Assembly (NCBI RefSeq): GCF_013426735.1
Contig: NZ_AP023272.1
Span: 1,222,501-1,286,500 of the forward strand
Origin: Agrobacterium vitis
GTDB lineage: Bacteria; Pseudomonadota; Alphaproteobacteria; Rhizobiales; Rhizobiaceae
Direction: 5' to 3'
DNA: 64,000 nucleotides
Positions 10,313-19,235 of the stretch are shown here, in pieces. The first letter of the stretch is position 1; every line of letters begins with the position of its first letter. Both the position numbers and the translations under genes were made by a program. Below the pieces are notes generated by a model. The model saw nothing but the letters and a program-made list of their open reading frames with translations. It made no database searches and had not been told where the DNA came from.

Positions 10313-11620
10313 CTATTCGAGAAGCGGCGACCAGGCTGGGTCGGACGCAAAGCTCGGAGTTTTGACCAATTGCTCGTTATAGCCGGTCAAGTCGATGGAA
10401 TAGAGCTGCGGTCCGCCGGAGCCCGCGGCCTGGCGGAAGAACATCAGCACGCGGCCGTTCGGTGCCCAGGTCGGGCCTTCATTATGGAAGCCGGTGGTCA
10501 GAAGCCGTTCGCCTGAACCGTCCGGCTTCATCACGCCGATCGAGAATTTTCCGCCCGATTGCTTGGTAAAGGCGATCAAGTCTCCGCGGGGCGACCAGAC
10601 CGGAGTGGAGTAGGAGCCTTCGCCAAAGGAAATGCGGGTCTGGCCGGAGCCGTCGGAATTCATCACGTAAAGCTGCTGGCGTCCGCCACGGTCGCTCTCA
10701 AACACGATCCGGCGTCCATCCGGCGCATAGGACGGGGAGGTATCGATGGCCGCCGTGCTGGTCAACCGGGTGGTGGTGCGCGAGCGCAGGTCCATCGTGT
10801 AGATGTTACTGTTGGCGTCCTGTTGCAGGCTCATGATCACCCGCTGACCATCCGGCGAGAAGCGCGGCGAGAAGGTCATGCCGGGAAAATTGCCGACCAC
10901 TTCGCGCTGTCCGGTTTCCAGTTGCAGCAGGTAGACGCGCGGCTGGTTGCCCTCGAAGGACATATAGGTCACTTCCTGGCGGTTCGGCGAAAAGCGCGGC
11001 GTCAGCACCAGATTGGCGGTGTTGGTCAACATGCGGACGTTTTCGCCGTCCTGGTCCATGATGGCCAACTGGCGCTTGCGGTCGGTCTTGGTTCCGCTTT
11101 CGGCCACGAAGACGATGCGGGTATCGAAATAGCCTTTTTCACCGGTGATGCGCTCATAGATCGCGTCGGCGATGATATGGGCGACGCGACGCCAGTTTTC
11201 AGGCTGGGTATAGAATTGCTGGCCGCTCATCTGCTGGCCCGCATAGGTGTCCCACAGGCGGAATTCGGCGCGCAAGCGGCCATCGCCTTCCTGGGTAATG
11301 CGACCAACCACCAGGGCCTGGGCGTTCAGCACCGTCCAGTTCTGCATGTTCGGAGCCTGATCGGGATTGATCTGCTTGTCGATGAAGGCACCGTGATTGA
11401 CCGGGGCGAACAGACCGGAGCGTTTGAGATCGGCCTCGACCACCGCCGAAATCTTCGCGCCGATGCCATTGGCCGACAGGAAATCGGGAATGGCGATCGG
11501 CATCGGCTCGACATTGCCCTTATTGATGTTGATCTCGACCAGCGCCATGGCCGGCGTGGCAAAGGCGCCCGCCATGCCGACGAGGACGATCAGGATACGC
11601 AGGAGTGAGAATGTCTTCAT
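10313..11620 (-). CDS. tolB: Tol-Pal system protein TolB
   Basis: A 435-aa periplasmic protein with a signal peptide (about 1-26, ending ATPAMA), an N-terminal alpha/beta domain ([20 protein letters not shown]), and a six-bladed propeller built from repeats such as [13 protein letters not shown] and [16 protein letters not shown]. It bridges Pal and TolA. The start at 11620 (MKTFSLLRI) follows a weak AAAGG site. A 16-base tandem repeat lies immediately upstream at the end of tolA. Confidence 0.96.
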   Translation of the reverse strand: MKTFSLLRILIVLVGMAGAFATPAMALVEININKGNVEPMPIAIPDFLSANGIGAKISAVVEADLKRSGLFAPVNHGAFIDKQINPDQAPNMQNWTVLNAQALVVGRITQEGDGRLRAEFRLWDTYAGQQMSGQQFYTQPENWRRVAHIIADAIYERITGEKGYFDTRIVFVAESGTKTDRKRQLAIMDQDGENVRMLTNTANLVLTPRFSPNRQEVTYMSFEGNQPRVYLLQLETGQREVVGNFPGMTFSPRFSPDGQRVIMSLQQDANSNIYTMDLRSRTTTRLTSTAAIDTSPSYAPDGRRIVFESDRGGRQQLYVMNSDGSGQTRISFGEGSYSTPVWSPRGDLIAFTKQSGGKFSIGVMKPDGSGERLLTTGFHNEGPTWAPNGRVLMFFRQAAGSGGPQLYSIDLTGYNEQLVKTPSFASDPAWSPLLE

Positions 11621-11638
11621 AAGGGCAAGCCTTTCAGC

Positions 11639-11686
11639 TTCTACATGAATTCGTGTGGGCATGAATTCGCTTTTACATGAATTCGC
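11639..11686 (-). repeat. Three 16-bp tandem repeats across the tolA stop codon
   Basis: On the minus strand the units are GCGAATTCATGTAAAA, GCGAATTCATGCCCAC and ACGAATTCATGTAGAA. All share CGAATTCATG. The first contains the end of tolA (Glu-Phe-Met-stop); the other two lie between tolA and the tolB start, and each contains an ATG. Confidence 0.85.
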
Positions 11687-12842
11687 TTGGATCGAAGTTG
11701 ACGACAACCTCGGACCAGGCATCGTATTTTTCAACGGGCAGGTTCTTGAACGGCACGGATTTCAGAATGGCGCGGCGCGCGCTTGAGATCATCACCTGCT
11801 GGGCGCTGGGCGATCCGCCAGTGGCCGTCACTTCCGGCTCGCCGATCAGATTGCCGCTCTCGTCCAGCTTGAAATGAGCGCGGATCACCATGCCCTGGGC
11901 ATCGCCCATGCCTGACAGCACCGACCAGTTGTTCTGGATCGCGCCGCGCAGGGCGTCCATTTCACTCTGGCTGAGTGTCGAGCCGCCGGTGGTCTTCTTG
12001 CCGCCCAGCGCCGCCTGTTCGGTGGAGCGCTTGGCACCGCCACCGGCAGCATCGGTCTTGTTCAGCAGGGCTGCAATCTCATCGGCGTTGAAGTCGCTTT
12101 CCTTTGAGGATTTCGCCTTGGCCGCCTGTTGGTTTTTGTCAGCCTTCTTGACATCAGGTGCCTTGGCGGCCTCGGTCTTCGGCTTGGCCTCCGTTGGCTT
12201 TGGCTCAGGCGTCTTGGTCTCCGCAGGCTTTGGCGGCTCCGGCTTCGGCTTGGACGCAGGCAGGGGAACGCTGGTCGGCAGCGGAATGTCTTCGGCCTTG
12301 GCGACTTCCTGGGGCTTTGCTTCCGGCTTCGGCTCGGGTTTGGCCTCCGGCTTTGGCGGTTCTGGCTTCGGTGGTTCCGGCTTTGGCTCTGGCGTCGGGG
12401 TTGGCACGTCCTTCGGAACAGGCACGGCATCCTTGGAAGGGGCTACCGCCGTCTCTTCCTTGGCAATTTCCTTGACGTCATTGGTATCGTTGTCCTGCGT
12501 TGGCAGGACCTTGTCCACCTTCTCAGGGGCAGCCGCCGTTTCCTGCTGTGTCGGCTTTTTCGACGGCGTCGGCGGGGTCTTCATATCGACTTCGTTGTCG
12601 CCCATGTTTTCCGCGTTCTGAACGGTGCTCGGCTTCTTGGTCGGGGTGGGTGCCGATTTTTCGCGCTTCGGCGCTTTTTTATCACCCTGCTGGATCTGGG
12701 TCAGTTCCGAGATCGGCACGATATCGACGGGCAATGCCTCGACATCGGCGACTTGCATGGGCGCAGGCGCGCTAATCGTCACCAGCGCCATGGCCAGCAG
12801 CGTTGCGTGCAAAATCGCAGATGTGACGAGACTGCCTTTCAT
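11673..12842 (-). CDS. tolA: Cell envelope integrity protein TolA
   Basis: A 389-aa protein with one N-terminal membrane anchor (about 5-25, [14 protein letters not shown]). A long charged periplasmic arm of Pro-Glu-Lys repeats (about 55-245, repeated PKPEPPKPE) follows. The C-terminal domain (about 285-389) has [19 protein letters not shown] and ends [10 protein letters not shown]. TolA uses the proton gradient via TolQR to reach TolB/Pal at the division site. The arm is a Pro-rich form, unlike the Ala/Lys helix of E. coli, as often seen in Rhizobiales. Confidence 0.92.
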   Translation of the reverse strand: MKGSLVTSAILHATLLAMALVTISAPAPMQVADVEALPVDIVPISELTQIQQGDKKAPKREKSAPTPTKKPSTVQNAENMGDNEVDMKTPPTPSKKPTQQETAAAPEKVDKVLPTQDNDTNDVKEIAKEETAVAPSKDAVPVPKDVPTPTPEPKPEPPKPEPPKPEAKPEPKPEAKPQEVAKAEDIPLPTSVPLPASKPKPEPPKPAETKTPEPKPTEAKPKTEAAKAPDVKKADKNQQAAKAKSSKESDFNADEIAALLNKTDAAGGGAKRSTEQAALGGKKTTGGSTLSQSEMDALRGAIQNNWSVLSGMGDAQGMVIRAHFKLDESGNLIGEPEVTATGGSPSAQQVMISSARRAILKSVPFKNLPVEKYDAWSEVVVNFDPSEFM

Positions 12843-12851
12843 TTCGAAAGA

Positions 12852-13310
12852 TCACTTGTCCTGTTCTTGCAGGGTCACAAGGCCGATATTCTTGTAGCCA
12901 GCCGAAGAAATGCGCGCCATGACCTTCATGACCGTGCCATAGGCAGCAGCCGTGTCGCCGCGCACATAAATACGTTCATTGTAACCCGTGGTGGCGATAG
13001 CCTGGAGCTTGGGAACGATTTCCTCAAGCGGGATCGGGCTTTCCTGCAAATAGATTTCGCCAGCCGGATTGACCGAAATGGTGATCGGCTGCGTATCGGA
13101 ATTCATGGCGCTGGCCTGGGTTTCCGGCAGGTCGATCGGCACGCCGACCGTCATCATCGGAGCTGCCACCATGAAGATGATCAACAACACCAGCATCACG
13201 TCAACCAGCGGGGTGACGTTGATTTCGCTGACCGGACCGCGCTTGCCGCCCCGGCGCCTGCTGCCGCGGCGGCCACCGCCGCCTCCGTTTGCTCCTACCG
13301 ACATGCCCAT
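12852..13310 (-). CDS. tolR: Biopolymer transport protein TolR (ExbD family)
   Basis: A 152-aa protein with a Gly/Arg-rich cytoplasmic start, then INVTPLVDVMLVLLIIF with the proton-pathway Asp inside the single membrane helix (about 30-50), and a periplasmic ExbD domain ending GLVTLQEQDK. It forms the TolQR stator-motor. The ATG at 13310 is preceded by AAAGGA; a second ATG lies two codons in. tolA follows after 9 bases. Confidence 0.95.
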   Translation of the reverse strand: MGMSVGANGGGGGRRGSRRRGGKRGPVSEINVTPLVDVMLVLLIIFMVAAPMMTVGVPIDLPETQASAMNSDTQPITISVNPAGEIYLQESPIPLEEIVPKLQAIATTGYNERIYVRGDTAAAYGTVMKVMARISSAGYKNIGLVTLQEQDK

Positions 13311-13359
13311 CTGATCAATTCCTTTCGCCGACCTTGCCCAGTCGTTCTAGACTGGAGCC

Positions 13360-14079
13360 TTATTCCGCCGCCTGGCGAGGCTGGAGCTTCTCATCGATCT
13401 GTCGCGACAGTATGGCGGAAAACTCGTCGGCAAAGCCTTCCATGCGCGAGGACAGTTTGCCCGCTTCGCCGGAAAATTTATTATAGGCGATAACAGCCGG
13501 AATAGCGGCGACCAGACCGATGGCCGTTGCCAGCAGCGCCTCGGCGATACCGGGGGCAACGACCGCCAGATTGGTGGATTTCGAACCGGCAATCGCCTGG
13601 AACGAGGTCATGATACCGATAACCGTGCCGAACAGGCCGATGAAGGGACCAGCCGAACCGATGGTGGCCAGCGAGCCAAGACGGGCTTCGAAATGTTCGG
13701 CCTCGCGCGCCATGGTGACATCCATCGAACGGTCGATACGCATCTGCAAGCCAATGGGCGAACGTGCGCCGCGCTCAAAGCTCTTCTTCCACTCCCGCAT
13801 GGCGGAGACGAATATGGCCGCAAGCCCGGTATTGTTGCGCTCTGCCAGCGTGCGATACAATTCTTCCAGCGACTGGCCGGACCAGAACACCTGTTCGAAC
13901 TGGTCGAACTGGCGGCGCGCCTTGGCGAAGCTGACATATTTGTCGATGACGATGGCCCAGGTCCAGACGGAGGCGCCCAGAAGCCCGATCATCACGATTT
14001 TCACGACCCAGCCTGCCTGCATGAACAGGGCCCAAAGGCTGACGTCGTGGCTTGCGGCTGCCAATCCTACTTGTTCCAT
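13360..14079 (-). CDS. tolQ: Proton channel protein TolQ
   Basis: A 239-aa member of the MotA/TolQ/ExbB family with three membrane helices: about 20-42, and a C-terminal pair around 140-165 and 175-200. It carries GSAGPFIGLFGTVIGIM and the ALLATAIGLVAAIPAVIAYN channel region. With TolR it harvests the proton motive force to energise TolA. tolR follows after 49 bases. Upstream is a 451-base gap with inverted repeats, the likely promoter region for tolQRA. Confidence 0.96.
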   Translation of the reverse strand: MEQVGLAAASHDVSLWALFMQAGWVVKIVMIGLLGASVWTWAIVIDKYVSFAKARRQFDQFEQVFWSGQSLEELYRTLAERNNTGLAAIFVSAMREWKKSFERGARSPIGLQMRIDRSMDVTMAREAEHFEARLGSLATIGSAGPFIGLFGTVIGIMTSFQAIAGSKSTNLAVVAPGIAEALLATAIGLVAAIPAVIAYNKFSGEAGKLSSRMEGFADEFSAILSRQIDEKLQPRQAAE

Positions 14080-14279
14080 CGCTACCGTTCCTAAAATCCA
14101 GACGCCCGGGCGTAAAGAGACCGGGCGGATTTACAGCTTTATTTGCGCATCACGCGGGCTTGCGCAAACAACGCTGTAACAAATTCGTTTTTCTATGCAA
14201 TCATCTCTGCACCATCAGGCAGTGTGATCGATCATGCACTTATAGGAAGGCTCATTGAAGATGACCCTTCGTATTCCCC

Positions 14280-14322
14280 TTGAAAATATCTCAAGCTTTT
14301 GGTGCATTTGAGATATTTTCAA
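14280..14322. repeat. Perfect 15-bp AT-rich inverted repeat upstream of tolQ
   Basis: TTGAAAATATCTCAA (14280-14294) and its exact reverse complement (14308-14322) are separated by 13 bases. It lies about 200 bases before tolQ in the 451-base gap 14080-14530, which has no convincing gene. It may be an operator or a hairpin of a ybgC-tolQ transcript; there is no T-run. Confidence 0.7.
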
Positions 14323-14350
14323 TTCTTCAAGTCGAGGATGCGTCAGCATT

Positions 14351-14367
14351 TTCGAGACTTGGTATTA
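14351..14367 (+). repeat. 17-bp dispersed intergenic repeat, copy 1
   Basis: TTCGAGACTTGGTATTA, identical to the copy at 34028-34044. Both lie in non-coding gaps and follow a TCAGCA/GCTGACA-type context. Confidence 0.7.
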
Positions 14368-14530
14368 TATACTGATGTGCCGATAGGCGCGGTGGCGTTT
14401 CATCAACGCGATCCGCCATCCCCAAAGCACCCAGCTTGCCTTTTTGCCGCTAAATTTGGTCAAAGGAAGGCGTGCGGCGCACAAAGCACCGCAGGGTTAG
14501 TAAGACATCATTATTGTTAACGATAGGTTA

Positions 14531-14980
14531 TCAGCCGGGCCTGAAGCCAAGGAACTTCTCGGCAATCGTTTCCGGCAGGCGGCGCGGACGCCCAAATTTG
14601 TTAACGACGGCAATCACAACTTTTGCGTCGATCAACCGGCGGTCACCGCTATTAATGGTTTGCCGCAGCACCATCTTGGCACCCCCGGCTTTTTCGGTGA
14701 TTGTCTCGATGGTCATGATGTCATCCATCCGCGCCGGGCTTTTGAAATCCAGCTCCATGCGGTGTACGACGAAAACCAGCCCTTCCTCATCGGCATGGAT
14801 CAGCTCGCTCTGTTCGCAGCCGAGACAGCGCAGATAATCAGTGCGCCCGCGCTCAAGGAAATGCAGATAACGGGCGTGATAGACCAGCCCGGAAAAATCC
14901 GTGTCCTCATAATAGACCCTTTGGATGAGACGATGGCCACCTTCGATCAGCTGGCCGGAAATGGAAAATTCATGCGTCAT
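14531..14980 (-). CDS. ybgC: Acyl-CoA thioester hydrolase YbgC
   Basis: A 149-aa hotdog-fold thioesterase. It begins with a typical RVYYEDTDFSGLVYHARYL active-site segment (catalytic Asp in YEDTD) and HFLERGRTDYLR. YbgC is classically the first gene of tol-pal operons, and here it precedes tolQ on the same strand, though with a 451-base gap. It hydrolyses short or branched acyl-CoA or acyl-ACP; its link to Tol is structural genomics lore more than proven mechanism. Confidence 0.92.
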   Translation of the reverse strand: MTHEFSISGQLIEGGHRLIQRVYYEDTDFSGLVYHARYLHFLERGRTDYLRCLGCEQSELIHADEEGLVFVVHRMELDFKSPARMDDIMTIETITEKAGGAKMVLRQTINSGDRRLIDAKVVIAVVNKFGRPRRLPETIAEKFLGFRPG

Positions 14981-14991
14981 AGTTTACCTAT

Positions 14992-15552
14992 TCAATGACC
15001 GAGATCGGCTTCTGTCCAGCCCAGTCGCTGCATGTCATCGGCCCGGTCGCGGAAATCCGTCGCTGTTATGAACTCATCGAGCTGCGGCGGCTTGACGCTG
15101 GTGCCAGTCAGCATCGCATGGACCTGGCCGCGATGGTGGGTTTGGTGGTGGAACAGGTGGAAGAGAAGATCGTCACACCGTTCAATTTGCAGCCTCGTTC
15201 CACGATGCACTGTGACGTCTTTGGCAAGCGCATCGGCGGTGAGGGCATCGCACAGGGTTAGAAGACGCTGATCCACAGCGGATTGGGCCTTGTGCAGGGC
15301 GTCAATCGTTTCAAAAGGTTCTTCATTGTCAAAGGCCACTGGGCCAAGGGTGCCGCCTTCCAAGGCATCAACATAGAACCAATCGACGGTCAGAATATGG
15401 TTGAGCGTTGCCTTGATCGACGGGAAGAAACTTGTGCGCGGCGCCTCGAATTCACCCGGTTTGAGACCGCCACAGGCGGTAAGCAGCCGTGCATTGGCCA
15501 GGGTATTGTTGCGGGCCATCTTGCGAAAGATACGGCAGGGATCAGTTGTCAT
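14992..15552 (-). CDS. DinB-superfamily metal-binding protein
   Basis: A 186-aa four-helix-bundle protein. The conserved metal histidines appear in ATLNHILTVDWFY and in LFHLFHHQTHHRGQVHAML, the classic DinB/YfiT HxxxH pair. Despite the name, this is not DNA polymerase IV; relatives are thiol-dependent transferases or of unknown function. Its start overlaps the end of the upstream Nudix gene by four bases (ATGA), and ybgC follows after 11 bases. Confidence 0.85.
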   Translation of the reverse strand: MTTDPCRIFRKMARNNTLANARLLTACGGLKPGEFEAPRTSFFPSIKATLNHILTVDWFYVDALEGGTLGPVAFDNEEPFETIDALHKAQSAVDQRLLTLCDALTADALAKDVTVHRGTRLQIERCDDLLFHLFHHQTHHRGQVHAMLTGTSVKPPQLDEFITATDFRDRADDMQRLGWTEADLGH

Positions 15553-16058
15553 GATCGAGGCACTCCTTCATCAACAATCAGATGTTCGACACGCTTTGGC
15601 AGTTGACCCATATAATTGCCCAGAAAGGCTGGCCGGATATCAAAAGCATCAAAGGCTGCTGCGGTTGCTGGTACCCAGCGAAACAGCACATCGGTGGGGC
15701 CATCCACCACGCGATGAACAATATCATCAGTGTGGAAGGGCAGGGGCGCATCCATGTTCAGGAGATAGTAAAATCCCAGCTCATGGGCGCGGTAATCATC
15801 AAAAGAAAAGAAAAGTTCAGTCGTGAACAGCAGGCGCTCGATGTTAACGGTGCGGTCGATTTCCTCCTGCATTTCGCGGATAATCGTCTGCTCGCTGCTT
15901 TCGCCAATTTCGGCCCGGCCACCGGGCAAGGCCCAGTAGGCTTCATTGACGCTTCTTTGCACCAGCAGATGGTCGTTTTGCAGGATCACGCCCGCCACCC
16001 GGAAAGTAAACAATTGCGGCTTTTTATCCAGCCGGATCATGTGGCGCTCAACGGTCAT
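15549..16058 (-). CDS. Nudix hydrolase (second of a tandem pair)
   Basis: A 169-aa protein with an intact Nudix box, GGRAEIGESSEQTIIREMQEEI (about 46-67): Gly, the RE dyad and the EE metal ligands are all in place. It resembles its neighbour at 16055-16564 in length and layout (ELGFYYLLNM versus ELGYYYLMHL), pointing to a tandem duplication. Substrate unknown; Nudix enzymes hydrolyse nucleoside diphosphate-X compounds. It overlaps both neighbours by four bases. Confidence 0.88.
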   Translation of the reverse strand: MTVERHMIRLDKKPQLFTFRVAGVILQNDHLLVQRSVNEAYWALPGGRAEIGESSEQTIIREMQEEIDRTVNIERLLFTTELFFSFDDYRAHELGFYYLLNMDAPLPFHTDDIVHRVVDGPTDVLFRWVPATAAAFDAFDIRPAFLGNYMGQLPKRVEHLIVDEGVPRS

Positions 16059-16564
16059 TTATCGTCCATATTTCCATCATTCCACACCAGATGGCGGGCG
16101 GTTTGGGGAAGCGTTTCAATCTCGTCCGCGATGAAATAAGGCGGGATATCCAGTGCGGTCAACGCCTGTTTGGTGGCTTTTGCCCATTTGAATTCCAGCG
16201 CGTTCTTTCCATCCTGGATGCGGTGAATGATGTCCTTCTCGTGGAAGGGCAGGGTGTCTGGCAGGTGCATCAGGTAATAATAGCCCAGTTCGTGCCAATC
16301 CCGGCCCTCGTAGTGGAAGAAGTTTTCGACGCTCCACAAAAGCCGGTCGATCCTGGCCTCGACACCGAGTTCCTCGGCCATTTCCCGCCTCAAGGTTTCC
16401 TGCGAGGTCTCGCCCATTTCGGCGCGGCCACCGGGAAAGGTCCAGAATTTTTCATGCACGGCGCGGTGCACCAGCACATGACCGTTGCGAAAAGCCAAGC
16501 CCGCAATACGCATCTGGAAGATACGGTTCTGCTGCTTGATCCGGATGCGATTGTCCTTGGCCAC
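16055..16564 (-). CDS. Nudix hydrolase (first of a tandem pair)
   Basis: A 169-aa paralogue of the next gene, with Nudix box GGRAEMGETSQETLRREMAEEL. I chose the GTG at 16564 (MAKDNRIRIKQQ), preceded by AAGGA at good spacing. It is 10 bases after the metallophosphoesterase stop and overlaps the second Nudix gene by ATGA. Confidence 0.88.
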   Translation of the reverse strand: MAKDNRIRIKQQNRIFQMRIAGLAFRNGHVLVHRAVHEKFWTFPGGRAEMGETSQETLRREMAEELGVEARIDRLLWSVENFFHYEGRDWHELGYYYLMHLPDTLPFHEKDIIHRIQDGKNALEFKWAKATKQALTALDIPPYFIADEIETLPQTARHLVWNDGNMDDK

Positions 16565-16574
16565 GTGCTCGTCC

Positions 16575-17465
16575 TTAAACCAGATCGATGACTAGTATTT
16601 CTGGCGGTGAGCCGAACCGGATCGGTGCGACGGAACAGCCAAGCCCACCCGAGACGATGATATTGCGACCACCTTCCTCGCGATGGCCATAGACATAGCG
16701 TGAGCCGAACCGCGATGGCACGACCGGTGTCCAGCCGAACAGATTGACCTGTCCGCCATGGGTATGGCCCGAAAGCGTCAGCGAGACCCGATCCGGCACG
16801 GTTGGAAAAATATCCGGTTCATGGGCCAGCAGGATGACCGGGGCATTGTCCGTCACTTTGGCCAGCGTGCCGGGTAGGTCGTCTAATCCCCGCATCCGGT
16901 GATTGCCGGTCAGATAGGCCCACTGGTCTTCCAGCCCAGCCACCCAGAAGGGGTGATCGTCTGACCCCAGCCGCACCGCGCTGTTCGACATGGCATTGAT
17001 GCCGACGCTGCGCAGTGCCCGATGGGCCATGGTCTCCGGCAGGCGTTGCAGCTGCGCCTCGGTATCCTGCCACCAGTCGTGATTGCCGCAGACTGCATGG
17101 ACGCCATAGGGTGCTTTCAGCACAGACAGGGCTTTGGACCATTGCTCTGGTGGCACCACGCCGGTTACCAGTTTCATGCCGGACATATAATCGCCAAGCA
17201 GCAGGATGACATCGCCCCCCAGCGTGTTGGCGTGTTCGCAAATCCGGGCGATCCGCTCGGCCGGCATCCAGGGCTCGCAGGCATGGAAATCGGCAAGCGC
17301 GACAATCCGCAGGCCTTGGCCCTTCGGCCAGCCGGGTGGGGAGAGTTTATAGCGGGTGGTTTCCAGCCGCAGCAGCGGCTCGACCGCCCCGGCATAGCCA
17401 CCAAGCGATAGAATACCGGCGGCGCTGCCTGCCAGTAGCTTGAAAAACGTTCGTCTGGTTATCAA
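16575..17465 (-). CDS. Metallophosphoesterase (YkuE/YaeI-like), Tat or membrane-anchored
   Basis: A 296-aa calcineurin-like phosphoesterase. Metal motifs: ALADFHA (DxH), LLLGDY (GD), CGNHDWW (GNHD), and SGHTHGGQ (GHxH). The N-terminus [11 protein letters not shown] with a hydrophobic run looks like a Tat or signal-anchor sequence. The only possible start is TTG at 17465, because an in-frame stop lies two codons upstream; TTG overlaps the ruvB stop (TTGA) and GAGG precedes it. YkuE-type relatives hydrolyse UDP-diacylglucosamine or phosphodiesters. Confidence 0.88.
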   Translation of the reverse strand: MITRRTFFKLLAGSAAGILSLGGYAGAVEPLLRLETTRYKLSPPGWPKGQGLRIVALADFHACEPWMPAERIARICEHANTLGGDVILLLGDYMSGMKLVTGVVPPEQWSKALSVLKAPYGVHAVCGNHDWWQDTEAQLQRLPETMAHRALRSVGINAMSNSAVRLGSDDHPFWVAGLEDQWAYLTGNHRMRGLDDLPGTLAKVTDNAPVILLAHEPDIFPTVPDRVSLTLSGHTHGGQVNLFGWTPVVPSRFGSRYVYGHREEGGRNIIVSGGLGCSVAPIRFGSPPEILVIDLV

Positions 17466-18505
17466 TCGTCATCCTCAAGGGTCAGGCGAAACTGCGCAGC
17501 CTCCATGTCTTTTGGCGGCATCAGGCCCAGATGTTTCCAGGCAATCGCGGTCAACACGCGGCCACGCGGCGTGCGCTGGATAAAACCCTGCTGGATCATA
17601 TAGGGCTCGATAATATCCTCAATGGCGTCGCGTGGTTCGGACAGGCCCGCGGCAATGGTTTCGATGCCGACTGGACCCCCGCCAAAATTGACGGCAATCA
17701 TGGTCAAATAACGGGTGTCGAGTTGATCGAGGCCCATATTGTCCACTAACAACCGCGTGAGCGCCTCATCGGCGATCTCGCGGGTGACGGCAGGGGCGCG
17801 GGCGACCTCGGCAAAGTCGCGCACCCGGCGCAGCAGCCGTCCGGCGATGCGTGGCGTGCCACGGGCGCGCCTGGCAATTTCGCGCGCACCGTCATCGGTC
17901 ATGCCAAGCCCCATCAGGCGCGCGCCGCGCCGCACGATCAGCTCCAGCTCCTCGACCGTATAGAAGGACAGCCGTACCGGAATGCCGAACCGATCGCGCA
18001 AGGGCGTGGTCAACAGGCCAAGCCGGGTGGTGGCGGCGACCAGGGTGAATTTGGAAAGGTCGATCTTCACCGAGCGCGCCGCCGGGCCTTCGCCGATGAT
18101 CAGGTCAAGCTGGAAATCCTCCATGGCCGGATAGAGAATTTCCTCTACCGCCGGGCTCAAGCGATGGATTTCATCGATAAACAACACGTCACGCTCTTCC
18201 AGATTGGTGAGGAGTGCGGCGAGATCCCCCGCCTTGGCGATGACAGGACCGGAGGTCGAGCGGAAATTGACCCCCAACTCCTTGGCCATGATCTGCGCCA
18301 GCGTCGTCTTGCCGAGGCCCGGTGGGCCGACGAACAGCACATGGTCCAGCGCCTCGCCTCGGTTCTTGGCGGCTTCGATGAAGATCTTCAGATTGGCGCG
18401 CGCCTCTGCCTGGCCGGTAAAGTCGTCTAGCGTCTGGGGCCTCAGCGCCGAATCGACGTCTTCGCCGCGCTTTTCCGGGGTGAGGACAGGGTTTTGAGCG
18501 CTCAT
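17462..18505 (-). CDS. ruvB: Holliday junction branch migration DNA helicase RuvB
   Basis: A 347-aa AAA+ motor. It starts [18 protein letters not shown] and shows [25 protein letters not shown] sensor region, Walker [10 protein letters not shown], Walker [10 protein letters not shown] and the C-terminal winged helix ([16 protein letters not shown]). The open frame extends 22 codons upstream into vapC without RuvB-like residues. The ATG overlaps the vapC stop (ATGA), so ruvB translation is probably coupled to the toxin gene rather than to ruvA. Confidence 0.97.
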   Translation of the reverse strand: MSAQNPVLTPEKRGEDVDSALRPQTLDDFTGQAEARANLKIFIEAAKNRGEALDHVLFVGPPGLGKTTLAQIMAKELGVNFRSTSGPVIAKAGDLAALLTNLEERDVLFIDEIHRLSPAVEEILYPAMEDFQLDLIIGEGPAARSVKIDLSKFTLVAATTRLGLLTTPLRDRFGIPVRLSFYTVEELELIVRRGARLMGLGMTDDGAREIARRARGTPRIAGRLLRRVRDFAEVARAPAVTREIADEALTRLLVDNMGLDQLDTRYLTMIAVNFGGGPVGIETIAAGLSEPRDAIEDIIEPYMIQQGFIQRTPRGRVLTAIAWKHLGLMPPKDMEAAQFRLTLEDDD

Positions 18506-18900
18506 GCGAGGAGTTCCATATGGGGGACGGTTCGTGCGGCTTTCCGGTCGAATGTCATGGTTGTCCGACATCCCAGCTCCCTGTTCTTGAGAGCAATGAA
18601 AATATCGGCGAATTCCTCGCTGCTGCGATCCATTTCATCCAATGTCAGTTCTATGACATTTTCGTCTTCAAGCACGAGATTTTCAGAATCGAGAAATCCG
18701 GACAGGATGATCTTCAATTCTTCTTTTGACATTTTGACCTGTCGGCGCGCTGTCCAGATGAATTCCAGCAAAACCGCGCTATTGACGAAGCCAGGCTGGT
18801 CCTGGGTCAGGCTGTCGGCCAGTGCAAGCGCCTGTTTGGTTTGAATGTCATCGTCCTGCATGGTGAGACGCAGCAGAATATTGGTGTCGATGCCGATCAT
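18502..18900 (-). CDS. VapC-type PIN-domain toxin
   Basis: A 132-aa PIN-domain ribonuclease. Expected acidic residues are present: Asp5 in [11 protein letters not shown], Glu in AVLLEFIW (about 46), Asp in [11 protein letters not shown] (about 99) and Asp in MTFDRKAAR (about 117). VapC toxins cleave tRNA or rRNA and are held in check by the cognate antitoxin. It overlaps the antitoxin gene by four bases upstream and ruvB by four bases downstream. Confidence 0.9.
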   Translation of the reverse strand: MIGIDTNILLRLTMQDDDIQTKQALALADSLTQDQPGFVNSAVLLEFIWTARRQVKMSKEELKIILSGFLDSENLVLEDENVIELTLDEMDRSSEEFADIFIALKNRELGCRTTMTFDRKAARTVPHMELLA

Positions 18901-19157
18901 TCTCGGCCCATCACGTGATCTACGATGGCGTCGCCGATCACCTCATCCATCTCTTCGATCGTCAGCGTGGGCATGCCGGGACGATGCAGAATACCGGCCA
19001 GATCGATCAACCGTTTGTTCTTGGCTTTCAGCGTGACTTCGCCGTTTTTCACCACGTAGCGAATCCGGTCACCGGGCTTCAGCTTCAACAGCTCCCTGAT
19101 TTCTGCTGGAACCGTGGTTTGACCTTTGGAGGTCAACGTTGCGTAGAAGACGTTCAT
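18897..19157 (-). CDS. AbrB/SpoVT-type antitoxin (VapB-like)
   Basis: An 86-aa protein starting MNVFYATLTSKGQTTVPAEI, a swapped-hairpin AbrB DNA-binding domain (TSKGQTTVP), with a C-terminal toxin-binding tail (TLTIEEMDEVIGDAIVDHV). The ATG at 19157 follows GGGAGGG; the open frame runs nine codons upstream. A perfect inverted repeat lies 29-60 bases upstream, as expected for an autoregulated antitoxin. Overlaps vapC by ATGA. Confidence 0.9.
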   Translation of the reverse strand: MNVFYATLTSKGQTTVPAEIRELLKLKPGDRIRYVVKNGEVTLKAKNKRLIDLAGILHRPGMPTLTIEEMDEVIGDAIVDHVMGRE

Positions 19158-19185
19158 GCGGACCCTCCCGGTCTGACCGGTCAAA

Positions 19186-19217
19186 AATTCCTTACTTTTT
19201 CACAATAGTAAGGAATT
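19186..19217. promoter_or_regulatory. Probable toxin-antitoxin operator (11-bp perfect inverted repeat)
   Basis: AATTCCTTACT and AGTAAGGAATT are exact complements with a 10-base spacer. They lie between ruvA and the antitoxin gene, in its promoter region. A second short palindrome TGACCGGTCA (19174-19183) is adjacent. Confidence 0.7.
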
Positions 19218-19235
19218 CCGCCAAAGGCAAGGAAA

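Noticed and set aside
12100..12420. Repetitive Pro-Glu-Lys DNA in tolA as a CRISPR-like array
   Set aside because: The repeats are short, degenerate, in frame and encode the TolA arm; there are no regular spacers.
12129..13493. 454-codon plus-strand frame opposite tolA and tolR
   Set aside because: It is the mirror of the repetitive Pro/Lys arm of TolA (Leu/Arg/Gly-rich) and has no family features.
14992..15552. Reading the DinB-named protein as SOS DNA polymerase IV
   Set aside because: It has the small four-helix metal-binding fold and not the Y-family polymerase domains; the shared name is historical.
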